NCBI RefSeq assembly: GCF_900187445.1
Contig: NZ_FYEB01000007.1
Location: 1 to 64,000 of the forward strand
Length of the DNA stretch: 64,000 bases
Source of the DNA: Pseudomonas sp. Irchel s3b2
GTDB taxonomy: Bacteria > Pseudomonadota > Gammaproteobacteria > Pseudomonadales > Pseudomonadaceae
Reading direction: 5' to 3'
Position 1 is the first letter of the stretch; each line of letters opens with the position of its first letter. The notes under the pieces are model-generated. The model ran no database searches and had not been told where the DNA came from. It saw only the letters and a program-made list of their open reading frames with translations. Of this stretch, positions 49,294 to 59,150 are shown piece after piece. The translations under genes were made by a program, and so were the position numbers.

Positions 49294-50676
49294 ATGTTCG
49301 GCTGTATGAATAAGTTTTCTTTGCTCGCAGCGACCGTGGCGTTGCTGACGTGCAACAGCGTGATGGCCATGGGGCCGTTCGACATTTATGAGCAAGCGTT
49401 ACGCAATGATCCGGTGTTTCTCGGCGCCATCAAGGAACGCGATGCAGGCCTTGAAAACCGCGCCATCGGCCGCGCCGGGCTGCTGCCCAGGATCGGTTAC
49501 AACTACAACAAGGGGCGTAACACCTCCAAGGTCACTCAAATTAATGAGGGGAGACCAGACTTCACCGAGGACCGCAACTACAGCAGTTACGGTTCGACCT
49601 TGACCTTGCAACAGCCGCTGCTCGATTACGAGGCTTATGCGGCGTACCGCAAAGGCGTGGCGCAATCGCTGTTCGCTGACGAAAACTATCGTGGCAAGAG
49701 CCAGGAACTGCTGGTTCGCGTGCTGGAGAATTATACCAAGGCGCTGTTCGCTCAGGATCAGATCGACATCGCGCGGGCCAAGAAAAAAGCCTTCGAGCAG
49801 CAGTTTCAGCAGAACGAGCAGATGTTCCGCCAAGGGGAGGGCACGCGCACCGACATCCTCGAAGCCGAGTCACGTTACGAGCTGGCGACCGCCGAGGAAA
49901 TCGAGGCACGGGACGAACAGGATGCGTCTCTGCGGGAGCTGGGCGCACTGATTGGCGTGCCGGCCATCGACATTGGCGACCTGACGCCGCTGGATCAGAA
50001 CTTCCAGACCTTCACCCTGCAACCGGCCAATTACGACACCTGGCACGAGATGGCGGTGGCCAATAACCCGACCCTGGCCTCCCAGCGCCAGGCGGTGGAA
50101 GTGGCGCGCTACGAGGTCGAACGTAACCGCGCCGGCCACCTGCCAAAAGTCAGCGCCTACGCCTCGGTGCGCCAGAACGAATCGGAAAGCGGCAACACCT
50201 ATAACCAGCGCTACGACACCAACACCATCGGCATCGAAGTCAACGTGCCGCTGTATGCCGGCGGCGGTGTCTCGGCTTCGACCCGTCAGGCTAGCCGCAC
50301 CATGGAACAGGCCGAGTACGAGCTGGACGGCAAGACCCGCGAAACCTTGATCCAGCTGCGCCGTCAGTTCAGCGCCTGCCTGTCGGGGGTCAATAAATTG
50401 CGGGCTTATCAGAAGGCATTGGTGTCGGCCGAAGCGCTGGTGGTCTCGACCAAACAAAGCATTTTGGGCGGCGAACGGGTCAACCTCGATGCGCTGAATG
50501 CCGAACAACAACTGTTCACCACCCGCCGGGATCTGGCCCAGGCACGCTACGACTATTTGATGGCCTGGACCAAATTGCACTACTACGCCGGCACCTTGAA
50601 CGAACAGGATTTGGCCAAGGTGGATGAGGCCTTCGGCCAGGGCCCGAACAAGGAAAAAAATCGCACATCCCCGTAG
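49294..50676 (+). CDS. aprF: Type I secretion outer-membrane protein AprF
   Basis: 460 residues, TolC-like. A cleavable signal peptide (MNKFSLLAATVALLTCNSVM then AMG) is followed by GPFDIYEQALRNDPVFLGAI and two helical-barrel repeats with the conserved GLLPRIGYNYN and HLPKVSAYASVR segments. ATG 49294 or the in-frame ATG 49306 may start it; the second gives a more standard signal peptide. It forms the trimeric outer-membrane duct of the exporter. Confidence 0.94.
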   Translation: MFGCMNKFSLLAATVALLTCNSVMAMGPFDIYEQALRNDPVFLGAIKERDAGLENRAIGRAGLLPRIGYNYNKGRNTSKVTQINEGRPDFTEDRNYSSYGSTLTLQQPLLDYEAYAAYRKGVAQSLFADENYRGKSQELLVRVLENYTKALFAQDQIDIARAKKKAFEQQFQQNEQMFRQGEGTRTDILEAESRYELATAEEIEARDEQDASLRELGALIGVPAIDIGDLTPLDQNFQTFTLQPANYDTWHEMAVANNPTLASQRQAVEVARYEVERNRAGHLPKVSAYASVRQNESESGNTYNQRYDTNTIGIEVNVPLYAGGGVSASTRQASRTMEQAEYELDGKTRETLIQLRRQFSACLSGVNKLRAYQKALVSAEALVVSTKQSILGGERVNLDALNAEQQLFTTRRDLAQARYDYLMAWTKLHYYAGTLNEQDLAKVDEAFGQGPNKEKNRTSP

Positions 50677-50701
50677 AGCTGCCATGAACGACGCCGCCCC
50701 C

Positions 50702-50783
50702 GTAGGAGCCGGCTTGCCGGCGAAGGCATTTTTATGGGCGCTGCATGACGTGAGGCCGTTTTCGCTGGCAAGCCAGCTCCTAC
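50702..50783. repeat. REPIN (GTAGGAGCCGGC type)
   Basis: GTAGGAGCCGGCTTGCCGGC at 50702 is mirrored by GCTGGCAAGCCAGCTCCTAC ending at 50783. It lies between aprF and the autotransporter gene. Confidence 0.85.
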
Positions 50784-50812
50784 AAAAACAAAAAAAGCGA
50801 GAGCCATGAACA

Positions 50813-50850
50813 TGCTACAGCCGGACGCAGGCTTCGCCAGCTGCTACAGA
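50813..50850. repeat. Single REP sequence
   Basis: The minus strand reads CTGTAGCAGCTGGCGAAGCC then TGCGTCCGGCTGTAGC, a REP unit of the same type as 42882-42918. It lies just upstream of the autotransporter leader. Confidence 0.65.
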
Positions 50851-50934
50851 TCGCGTTAACGCGGGGTGTATCGGCAGGAAGGCACGCCTTTGAAGGCACA
50901 AGGATTTTGCAACACAACTAAGGACGGTAGTTCG

Positions 50935-53900
50935 ATGAATAACAAGTACAACAACCTTGCCTTGCTCTGCGCACTGGCCACTCTGGGCACCGCACACGCG
51001 GACCCCTACGTAGAAAACGGCAGGACAGGCGATCCCGATAGCTGGCGCAGCACAGAGTTCAACGCCGATTGGGGCCTGGGGGCGATCAATGCTCAGGAGG
51101 CCTACGCCGCCGGTTACACCGGCAAAGGGGTGAAGCTGGGGATTTTCGATCAACCGGTTTACGCCTTGCACCCGGAGTTTTCCGGGGCCAATAAAGTGAT
51201 CACGCTGGTCACCAGCGGCTTCCGCGAATACACCGACCCGTACATTCCAGTCAAAGCCGGGGATGCCTTTCTGTATGACGGTTCACCCTCGGTAGGTTCC
51301 AACGGCAAACTCGGCGCCCACGGCACTCACGTTGGCGGGATCGCCGCGGGCAGTCGCGATGGCGGGCCGATGCACGGCGTCGCTTTTGGCGCGCAGATCA
51401 TCAGCGCCGACAACGGCGACCCGGGCCCGGAAGACGGGATTATTCGCGGCAACGACGGCGCGGTGTACAAGGCCGGTTGGGACGCCCTGATCGCTAGCGG
51501 CGCGCGGATCATCAACAACAGCTGGGGCATCGGCATCACCGATCGCTTCGATTTGGGCGGTCGGGACCCGGCGTATCCGCACTTCACCGTGCAGGACGCA
51601 CAATTGCAATTCAACGAGATCCAGACCTTGCTGGGGACCAAACCCGGCGGTGCCTACGACGGCGCCATCTCGGCGGCCCGCAGCGGCATCGTGACGATCT
51701 TCGCCGCTGGCAACGACTACAACCTCAACAACCCGGACGCCATCGCCGGCCTCGGTTACTTCGTCCCGGAGATCGCGCCGAACTGGATGACCGTCGCCGC
51801 CTTGCAGAGGAACCCGGACACCAGCAGCCCCGACCCTTACAACATCAGCACCTTCTCGTCGCGCTGCGGCTACACCGCGAGTTTCTGCGTGTCGGCACCG
51901 GGAAGCCGGATCTACAGCGCGATCATCAGCGGCACCAATGCCGATGACCTGACCACCGGCTACGCCAATTACAACGGCACCTCCATGGCGGCGCCGCACG
52001 TTGCAGGCTCGGTGGCGGTGTTGATGGAACGCTTCCCGTACATGACCGGCGCGCAAGTCGCCAGTGTGCTGCGCACCACCGCCACCGACCTCGGCGCACC
52101 CGGTGTCGACTCACTGTACGGCTGGGGCATGATCAACCTGCGCAAAGGCATCGATGGTCCGGCAATGTTCGTGACCGAGCAGGACATTCCCGAGGAATTG
52201 CGCATCGAAGGCGCCTACGGCTCAAGCCAGTTTGTTGCGGACTTGCCGGGTATCGGCGCGATCATCGATGCCGGCAAACCCACCGAGCGTGTGTGCAATG
52301 ACGTGCACTGCGGGCTCGACGTCTGGCGCAACGACATTTTCGGCCATGGCGGCCTGACCAAGCAGGGCATTGGCACACTGGTGCTGACCGGCGCCAATAC
52401 CTACGCCGGCCCGACCCTGGTCAATCAGGGCCGATTGGCGATCAACGGTTCGCTGCTGTCGGCCGTCACCGTCAATGACAGCGGGATCCTCGGCGGTAAC
52501 GGCAGCATCGCGGCGCTGACCGCGAAAAGCGGCGGTACCGTGGCGCCCGGCAATTCCATCGGCACCCTGCAGGTGGCGGGCGACGTGACCTTCGAGCCTG
52601 GTTCGACCTACGCTGTAGAACTGTCACCCACCAGCAGCGACCAGATCATCGCCGGCGGCAAGGCGATCATCGAGGGCGCAACCGTCAGCCTGTCTCTGGA
52701 AAACAGCCCTACATTGCTGACCACCAGCGAAGCGAAAACCCTGCTTGGCAATCAGTACAACATCCTGCAAGCGGCTGGCGGAATCGAAGGGCGCTTCGGT
52801 GCGGTGGTGCCGGACTACCTGTTTATCGGTGGCACCCTCGACTACTCGGCTAGCGGTATTCAACTGGCCGTCGAGCGCAACGCGACATCCTTCACCAGCG
52901 TTGGCCAAACCCCGAACCAACGCGCCGTGGCCGCTGCCGCCGAGCAGTTGGGCGCAGGTAATCCGCTCTACGAAACCCTGCTGCTGTCGCCGACTGCAGC
53001 CGTGGCGCAACAAGCGTTCCAGCAACTCTCCGGTGAGATTCACCCGGCAATCGGCACGCTGCTGATCAACGACAGCCGTTACCTGCGCGATGCAGTCGGC
53101 GAGCGTCTGCGTGAGCACGATCTGTTCGACGCCGGGGCACCCACCGATGACCGCAGCAACGCCTGGCTCAAAGTGCTCGGCGCCTGGGGCAAGAGCGATG
53201 GCGGGCATGAAAACGCCAGTTCCAACAGTTCCATCGGCGGGCTGCTGGCCGGTGTCGACGGCTTGATCACTGAAGATACGCGACTGGGGTTCGTCACCGG
53301 TTATAGCGACAGCTCGTTGAGCATGGGCGATGGCACACATTCGTCAGCCTCGGTCGACAGCTACCACTTGGGTGCCTACCTAGGCCATGAAATCGACGCG
53401 CTGCGCCTGAGCGTCGGCGGTGCTTACAGCTGGCATCGCATTGACGTCAAACGTGACCTGCAATTTGGCGACGTCAGCGGCCAGCAGAAATCCAAACGCG
53501 ATGCGACCTCCGCGCAACTGTTCACCGAAGCGGCGTATCGCCTGGACCTGCAACCGATCGCTCTGGAGCCGTTCGTCAATCTGGCTTACGTGCACTTGAA
53601 CACTGAAAGCTTCAGTGAAAAAGGTGATGCCGCAGCGCTCAAGGGCGGTGAAAACAACCGCGACGTGGTGCTTTCGACCCTTGGCTTGCGGGCGAGCAAA
53701 GCCATTGCGTTGTCCGACCAGCAACAGCTGGAACTGTCCGGCACGCTCGGCTGGCAGCACAACCTGAGCAACACCCGTTCCGAAGACCACCTGGCGTTCG
53801 TCAACGGCAACACCGCGTTCAGCGTGCAAAGCGTGTCCATGGACCGCGATGCCGCAGTGGTCGGTGCCCGTGCCGGATTGGCGCTGGGCCGCGATACCCG

Positions 53901-53982
53901 TTTGAACCTGGATTACAACGGGCTGCTCGGCTCCCGGGAAAAAGACCACGGTGTGGGCCTGACCCTGGACTGGCAGTTCTGA
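50935..53982 (+). CDS. Autotransporter subtilisin-type serine protease (PspA/PspB, PrtA/PrtB group)
   Basis: 1015 residues. A Sec signal (NNLALLCALATLGTAHA) precedes an S8 domain with Asp72 (GIFDQPVYALHP), His132 (GAHGTHVGG) and Ser350 (NGTSMAAPHVAGS). A passenger-associated repeat follows (TGANTYAGPTLVNQGRLAIN), then a C-terminal ~280-residue autotransporter barrel ending LTLDWQF with the terminal Phe. It should cleave extracellular proteins at the cell surface. AAGGACG precedes ATG 50935. Related clusters often carry two such genes; only one is present here. It is secreted by type V, independently of its AprDEF neighbours. Confidence 0.93.
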   Translation: MNNKYNNLALLCALATLGTAHADPYVENGRTGDPDSWRSTEFNADWGLGAINAQEAYAAGYTGKGVKLGIFDQPVYALHPEFSGANKVITLVTSGFREYTDPYIPVKAGDAFLYDGSPSVGSNGKLGAHGTHVGGIAAGSRDGGPMHGVAFGAQIISADNGDPGPEDGIIRGNDGAVYKAGWDALIASGARIINNSWGIGITDRFDLGGRDPAYPHFTVQDAQLQFNEIQTLLGTKPGGAYDGAISAARSGIVTIFAAGNDYNLNNPDAIAGLGYFVPEIAPNWMTVAALQRNPDTSSPDPYNISTFSSRCGYTASFCVSAPGSRIYSAIISGTNADDLTTGYANYNGTSMAAPHVAGSVAVLMERFPYMTGAQVASVLRTTATDLGAPGVDSLYGWGMINLRKGIDGPAMFVTEQDIPEELRIEGAYGSSQFVADLPGIGAIIDAGKPTERVCNDVHCGLDVWRNDIFGHGGLTKQGIGTLVLTGANTYAGPTLVNQGRLAINGSLLSAVTVNDSGILGGNGSIAALTAKSGGTVAPGNSIGTLQVAGDVTFEPGSTYAVELSPTSSDQIIAGGKAIIEGATVSLSLENSPTLLTTSEAKTLLGNQYNILQAAGGIEGRFGAVVPDYLFIGGTLDYSASGIQLAVERNATSFTSVGQTPNQRAVAAAAEQLGAGNPLYETLLLSPTAAVAQQAFQQLSGEIHPAIGTLLINDSRYLRDAVGERLREHDLFDAGAPTDDRSNAWLKVLGAWGKSDGGHENASSNSSIGGLLAGVDGLITEDTRLGFVTGYSDSSLSMGDGTHSSASVDSYHLGAYLGHEIDALRLSVGGAYSWHRIDVKRDLQFGDVSGQQKSKRDATSAQLFTEAAYRLDLQPIALEPFVNLAYVHLNTESFSEKGDAAALKGGENNRDVVLSTLGLRASKAIALSDQQQLELSGTLGWQHNLSNTRSEDHLAFVNGNTAFSVQSVSMDRDAAVVGARAGLALGRDTRLNLDYNGLLGSREKDHGVGLTLDWQF

Positions 53983-54005
53983 TTTGACGCTAAGGAAGCA
54001 AGAAC

Positions 54006-55703
54006 ATGGGACTGTTTGATTACAAAAATGCCGGCAGTTTGGCCGGCAAGGCGTTGTACTCCGACGCGATCGCGCTGACGCTTTACGCGTACACGCCAAC
54101 CGGCCTGCCACTGCCGGCGACCGCTTGGGCGCCGATTGGCGCCACAGCGTTGGGCTATCAGGGCAAGGTCGGGGCCCAAGGCACCTTTTATGGCGAGAAG
54201 GATGGCTTCACCAGCGCCGAAGCCGAAATCCTCGGTAAATACGACGGGGCAGGGAAGTTGATCGGCATTGGTATCGCCTTCCGTGGCACCGGTGGCCTGG
54301 GGTACAGCGACACCTTCGGCGACATGAAAAACAACCTGCTGGCAGCGGTCGGCCCGGTGGATTACGCGACGAACTATGCGAAGAACGCCTTCGACACTTT
54401 GCTCAAGGACGTCGCCGCGTTCGCCATCGCCCACGGCCTGAGTGCCAAGGACGTACTGGTCAGCGGGCATAGCCTCGGCGGGTTGGGGGTCAACAGCCTG
54501 GCGGAGTTGAGCGGCAATAATTGGGGCGGTTTTTTCAACGACGCCAACTACATCGCCTTCGCCTCGCCGACCCAAAGCGCCACCGGCAACAATGTGCTGA
54601 ACATCGGCTACGAGAACGACCCGGTGTTTCGAGTGCTCGACGGCACCACCTTCAGCAGTGGCTCGCTGGGCAAGCACGACGGTCATCAGGAGTCGGCGAC
54701 AAATAATATCGTCAACTTCAATGACCAGTACGCCTCCACCGCGCAGAACCTGGTGCCGTTCAGCATCCTCAACCCGCTGAACTGGTCGGCCCACGGTTCG
54801 TTGGGCTATGCCGACGGTTTGAACCGGGTGATCGACTCACGCTTCTACGACCTTACCGACAAGGACTCGACGCTGATCGTGTCCAACCTGTCGGAATCGT
54901 CCCGAGGCACGACCTGGGTCGAAGACCTGGGCCGCAGCGGCGAGCCTCACACCGGCAGCACTTTCATCATCGGCACCGACAGCAATGACTTGCTCAAGGG
55001 CGGCGCGGGCAATGACTTTATCGAAGGCCGTGACGGTAACGACCGCTTCCGCGATGACGGTGGCTACAACCTGCTGCTGGGTGGCAAGGGCAGCAACACC
55101 TTCGAACTGCAGAAGCCGTTGCAGAACTTCAGCGTTGCCAATGACGGCGACGGCACGCTGTATGTGCGCGACGCCTACGGCGGCATCAGCATGACCCGCG
55201 ACATCGGCGCGCTGGTGAGCAAGGAATCGGGGTCGTGGTGGGGCAGCAAGGACGTCACCTACAACGTCACCGCCAATGGCTTGCTCAATGGCAGCGAACT
55301 GACCCACTACAACCATTCGCTCAATGGCGATGCCTACGGCAACACGCTGGCGGCCACCGTCGACGGTGACTGGCTGTTCGGCAACGCCGGCGACGATCTG
55401 CTGCACAGCGACAAAAGCCACGTGACCTTCGTCGGTGGCGCGGGCAATGACGTGATGCATGCCTCGGGGGGCGGCAATACCTTCCTGTTCAGCGGCGCCT
55501 TCGGCTTCGACGCGATCAATGGGTATCAGGGCAGCGACAAACTGGTGTTCATGGGCGTCCAGGGCGCGGGGCAGGGTTATGACTACGTTCAGCACGCTTC
55601 ACAGGCCGGCAACGACATCGTGCTCAAGATTGGCGATTACGCCGTAACGCTGGTGGGCGTGGGTCTGGATAATCTCTCGGCTTCGGGAATTACGTTTGCG
55701 TAA
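54006..55703 (+). CDS. pueB: Class I.3 RTX lipase/polyurethanase B
   Basis: 565 residues; 1698 bp, the length I recall for P. chlororaphis pueB. The triad is Ser156 (VSGHSLGGLGV), Asp205 (GYENDPVFRVLDG) and His263 (NWSAHGSLG). RTX-type repeats (DSNDLLKGGAGNDFIEGRDG) and a C-terminal type I secretion signal direct it through AprDEF. Compared with pueA it lacks about 51 residues after position ~35, where the family's first lid lies, so substrate range should differ. It starts 24 nt after the autotransporter gene with AAGGAAG before the ATG. Confidence 0.92.
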   Translation: MGLFDYKNAGSLAGKALYSDAIALTLYAYTPTGLPLPATAWAPIGATALGYQGKVGAQGTFYGEKDGFTSAEAEILGKYDGAGKLIGIGIAFRGTGGLGYSDTFGDMKNNLLAAVGPVDYATNYAKNAFDTLLKDVAAFAIAHGLSAKDVLVSGHSLGGLGVNSLAELSGNNWGGFFNDANYIAFASPTQSATGNNVLNIGYENDPVFRVLDGTTFSSGSLGKHDGHQESATNNIVNFNDQYASTAQNLVPFSILNPLNWSAHGSLGYADGLNRVIDSRFYDLTDKDSTLIVSNLSESSRGTTWVEDLGRSGEPHTGSTFIIGTDSNDLLKGGAGNDFIEGRDGNDRFRDDGGYNLLLGGKGSNTFELQKPLQNFSVANDGDGTLYVRDAYGGISMTRDIGALVSKESGSWWGSKDVTYNVTANGLLNGSELTHYNHSLNGDAYGNTLAATVDGDWLFGNAGDDLLHSDKSHVTFVGGAGNDVMHASGGGNTFLFSGAFGFDAINGYQGSDKLVFMGVQGAGQGYDYVQHASQAGNDIVLKIGDYAVTLVGVGLDNLSASGITFA

Positions 55704-55728
55704 AAGCTGCATGCACTAGAGGCTCCGG

Positions 55729-55750
55729 GGCGCCTCGTGATTGAGGCGTC
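55729..55750 (+). other. Hairpin between pueB and pueA
   Basis: GGCGCCTC and GAGGCGTC pair around GTGATT about 25 nt after the pueB stop. There is no T-run; it is possibly an attenuator or message-stability element. Confidence 0.4.
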
Positions 55751-55802
55751 CTGGCTGTGAGCTATCTCTGACAATTCCAACAAAGAGAGAGAGGCAATAC
55801 CA

Positions 55803-57656
55803 ATGGGTGTGTATGACTACAAAAACTTTGATACAGCAGACTCCAAGGCGTTGTTCAGCGACGCCATGGCGATCACGCTGTATTCCTATCACAACCTCGA
55901 CAACGGTTTCGCCACCGGTTACCAGCAAAACGGCTTCGGCCTGGGCTTGCCGGCAACCCTGGTCACCGCGCTGATCGGCGGCACTGATTCCCAGGGCGTC
56001 ATTCCCGGCATTCCCTGGAACCCCGATTCAGAAAAAGCCGCACTTGAAGCCGTGCAACAAGCCGGCTGGACGCCGATCACCGCCGCGCAACTGGGCTATG
56101 ACGGCAAGACCGACGCTCGCGGAACCTTCTTCGGCGAGAAGGCCGGTTACACCAGTGCTCAAGTGGAGATCCTCGGCAAGTACGACGCGCAGGGTCATCT
56201 CACCGAAATCGGCATCGCCTTTCGCGGCACCAGCGGCCCGCGAGAAATCCAGATCGGCGACTCCATCGGCGACGTGATCAACGATCTGCTGGCGGCGTTG
56301 GGTCCCAAGGATTATGCGAAAAACTACGCGGGCGAAGCCTTTGGCAATTTGCTCGGTGACGTTGCAGCATTTGCCCAGGCCAATGGGCTGTCGGGCAAAG
56401 ACGTGCTGGTCAGCGGCCACAGCCTTGGTGGATTGGCGGTCAATAGCCTGGCGGACTTGAGCAGCGAGAAATGGTCCGGGTTCTATCAGGATTCCAACTA
56501 CATCGCCTACGCCTCGCCGACCCAAAGCAGCAGCGACAAAGTGCTGAACATCGGCTATGAAAACGACCCGGTGTTCCGCGCCCTTGATGGATCAGCGTTC
56601 AACCTGTCCTCGGTGGGCGTGCACGATGCCGCCAAGGATTCGACGACCGATAACATCGTCAGCTTCAACGACCACTACGCTTCGACGGCGTGGAACGTGC
56701 TGCCGTATTCCATCCTCAACATTCCCACCTGGATTTCGCACTTGCCCACCGGTTACGGCGACGGCATGACCCGAGTGCTGGAGTCGCAGTTCTACGACCT
56801 GACCAGCAAAGACTCGACCATTATCATCGCCAACCTATCGGACCCGGCGCGCAGCAACACTTGGGTCGAGGACTTGAACCGCAACGCCGAAACCCATAAA
56901 GGCAGCACCTTCATCATCGGCAGCGACGGCAATGACCTGATCCAGGGCGGCAAGGGCAGCGATTACCTGGAAGGCCGCGACGGGAACGACACCTTCCGCG
57001 ATAGTGGCGGCTACAACATTCTGTTGGGCGGCGAGGGCAGCAATGTGCTGGATTTGCAGCAATCGGTGAAGAACTTCGTCTTCGCCAATGACGGTGCCGG
57101 CAATCTGTACGTGCGCGATGCCAACGGTGGCATCAGCATCACCCGCGACATCGGCAGCATCGTCACCAAGGAACCGGGTTTTCTCTGGGGCGTGTTCAAG
57201 GATGACGTGACCCACAGCGTCACTGCCAATGGCCTCGCGGCCGGGGGCAACCTGACCCAGTACGCCTCAAGCGTGAAGGGCACGACTGGCGCCGACACCC
57301 TTAACGCGCACGCAACAGGCGACTGGTTGTTTGGACAGGATGGCAACGACCATTTGCTCGGCAGTACCGGCAATGACGTATTTGTCGGCGGGGTGGGTAA
57401 TGACCTGATAGAGTCGGGCGGCGGAGTCGATACGTTCCTGTTCAGCGGCGCGTTTGGCCAGGACCGGGTGGTGGGGTATCAAGCCAACGACAAACTGGTG
57501 TTCCTCGGGGTACAGGGCGTTGCGCCGAACGATGATTACCGGGCCCATGCCACGGCGGTGGGGCAGGATACGCTGCTGACATTCGGCAGTGATTCGGTGA
57601 CCCTGGTGGGTGTCGGGCTGGACAGTTTGTCCGGTAGTGGGATTGTGATCGCTTGA
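55803..57656 (+). CDS. pueA: Class I.3 RTX lipase/polyurethanase A (LipA, MIS38-type)
   Basis: 617 residues, identical in length to the well-studied MIS38 lipase. The catalytic residues fall at exactly its numbering: Ser207 (VSGHSLGGLAV), Asp255 (YENDPVFRALDG) and His313 (WISHLPTGYG). The lid region (~46-74), RTX repeats (GNDLIQGGKGSDYLEGRDGN) and the C-terminal secretion signal (VTLVGVGLDSLSGSGIVIA) are intact. It hydrolyses triglycerides and polyester-type substrates outside the cell after export by AprDEF. A good ribosome site (GAGAGAGGCA) precedes ATG 55803. It is paralogous to the upstream pueB. Confidence 0.95.
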   Translation: MGVYDYKNFDTADSKALFSDAMAITLYSYHNLDNGFATGYQQNGFGLGLPATLVTALIGGTDSQGVIPGIPWNPDSEKAALEAVQQAGWTPITAAQLGYDGKTDARGTFFGEKAGYTSAQVEILGKYDAQGHLTEIGIAFRGTSGPREIQIGDSIGDVINDLLAALGPKDYAKNYAGEAFGNLLGDVAAFAQANGLSGKDVLVSGHSLGGLAVNSLADLSSEKWSGFYQDSNYIAYASPTQSSSDKVLNIGYENDPVFRALDGSAFNLSSVGVHDAAKDSTTDNIVSFNDHYASTAWNVLPYSILNIPTWISHLPTGYGDGMTRVLESQFYDLTSKDSTIIIANLSDPARSNTWVEDLNRNAETHKGSTFIIGSDGNDLIQGGKGSDYLEGRDGNDTFRDSGGYNILLGGEGSNVLDLQQSVKNFVFANDGAGNLYVRDANGGISITRDIGSIVTKEPGFLWGVFKDDVTHSVTANGLAAGGNLTQYASSVKGTTGADTLNAHATGDWLFGQDGNDHLLGSTGNDVFVGGVGNDLIESGGGVDTFLFSGAFGQDRVVGYQANDKLVFLGVQGVAPNDDYRAHATAVGQDTLLTFGSDSVTLVGVGLDSLSGSGIVIA

Positions 57657-57681
57657 GGGTGATGCGGCGCCGGTAAGGGCC

Positions 57682-57776
57682 TCTTCGCGGGCAAGCCTCG
57701 CTCCTACGGAATTTGGGTTGTTCACGCGATATGTGTATGACTCAGCCCTGTGTGGGAGCGAGCTTGTCCGCGAAGA
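57682..57776. repeat. REPIN (TCTTCGCGGGCAAGC type)
   Basis: TCTTCGCGGGCAAGCCTCGC at the left is mirrored by GCGAGCTTGTCCGCGAAGA ending at 57776. It closes the secreted-enzyme cluster. Confidence 0.85.
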
Positions 57777-57936
57777 ACGATAACGCGGTAAACCTGCTTG
57801 TTACGTGACTCTCCATTCACCCCCGAACTCCAATACCTGCATTAACAGGCACTGGCACTAAAGCATTCGCGCATTATCTCGTTATACTATAACGTCATTG
57901 CGACATGCCGCCATTGAGTACAGGAGATTTGGCAAC

Positions 57937-59145
57937 GTGAGTAACAGCAACAGTTCCACCTTTGATTTGCCAGCAATGGCTTCTCCTGCGCTTGCCGCCA
58001 GCGCTGCAAAAACCAACACCCGAATGCTGGCCATCGATGCCCTGCGCGGTTTCGTCATGCTCTGCATGCTCATCGACCACGTGCGGGAAACCTTTCTGCT
58101 GCATCGTCAGGTGACCGACCCGATCGACGCCTTGAGCGTTACCCCCGACCTGTTCTTCACCCGACTGCTGAGCACAATCTGCGCCCCGGTGTTCATCTTC
58201 CTCACCGGTTTGTCGGCCTGGCTCTATAGCCAGAAACACACGGCCAACGAGACGTCGGTGTTCCTGCTAAAGCGCGGGTTGTTCCTGGTGTTTCTGGAGC
58301 TCACCTTCGTGTGCTTTGCCTGGAACGCCGAGTTCCCGCCCAAGACGTTGTGGTTGCAAGTGATCTGGTGCATCGGCATCTGCATGATCGTGCTCGCCGG
58401 GTTGCTGCACTTCAAGCGCAGTTGGCTGATTGTGCTCGGAGTAGCGATTGTCGCCGGGCACAACCTGCTCGACGGCGTGACCGTAGGGTCGGAGTCGCCG
58501 TTCTTCGTGCCGTGGTCGATCCTGCATCAGCGGGTGTTCATCGACATCACCGAGGTCACTCGGGCTCGCACCACATACCCGGTGTTGCCATGGATCGGGG
58601 TGATTTTGCTGGGCTGGGCCATCGGGCCATGGTTCGGCAAGGACATGGAATCGGCGGAGCGAATTTCGCGGTTGCTGAAAGTCGGCTGCGGCCTGCTGGT
58701 GGCTTTCGTGTTCATCCGCTACTTGAATGTTTATGGCGAAAAGCCTTGGGTGCAGACCGGTGATTCCCTGCGCACGTTCATGAGTTTCCTGAGCGCGAAG
58801 AAGTACCCGCCATCGCTGATGTTCCTGATGCCGACGCTGGGTCTGGGGTTGATTCTTTTGGCGTTGTTCGAGAAAGCTCAGGATCGCTGGTCCACCGCGA
58901 CCTTGGCGATCTACGGCGGTGCGCCGATGTTTTTCTATTTGCTGCACTTGTACGTGCTCAAGGCGATGTACTTGGTGGCCGTCGCGATTTGGGGCACCAA
59001 TCAGGGCACTTATTATGGCTTCGACAACCTGCCCATGGTCTGGCTATGGAGCGTGATCCTCGGGGTGTTGCTGTTCTTCCCGACGCGCTGGTTCGCCAAC
59101 CTCAAACAGCGCCGTCGCGACATCGCGATTCTCAAATATCTCTGA
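57937..59145 (+). CDS. DUF1624/heparan-acetyltransferase-like membrane protein
   Basis: 402 residues. After a ~30-residue soluble leader, the motif RMLAIDALRGFVMLCMLIDH marks the DUF1624/acyltransferase-3-like family, and about nine to ten hydrophobic segments follow (e.g. PVFIFLTGLSAWLYSQ, FFYLLHLYVLKAMYLVA). Family members are thought to move acyl groups across or within the inner membrane; the specific substrate is unknown. GTG 57937 with AGGAG upstream is the start; a longer TTG-initiated frame is rejected. It is a single gene ending at a hairpin terminator. Confidence 0.8.
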   Translation: MSNSNSSTFDLPAMASPALAASAAKTNTRMLAIDALRGFVMLCMLIDHVRETFLLHRQVTDPIDALSVTPDLFFTRLLSTICAPVFIFLTGLSAWLYSQKHTANETSVFLLKRGLFLVFLELTFVCFAWNAEFPPKTLWLQVIWCIGICMIVLAGLLHFKRSWLIVLGVAIVAGHNLLDGVTVGSESPFFVPWSILHQRVFIDITEVTRARTTYPVLPWIGVILLGWAIGPWFGKDMESAERISRLLKVGCGLLVAFVFIRYLNVYGEKPWVQTGDSLRTFMSFLSAKKYPPSLMFLMPTLGLGLILLALFEKAQDRWSTATLAIYGGAPMFFYLLHLYVLKAMYLVAVAIWGTNQGTYYGFDNLPMVWLWSVILGVLLFFPTRWFANLKQRRRDIAILKYL

Positions 59146-59150
59146 TTGGC

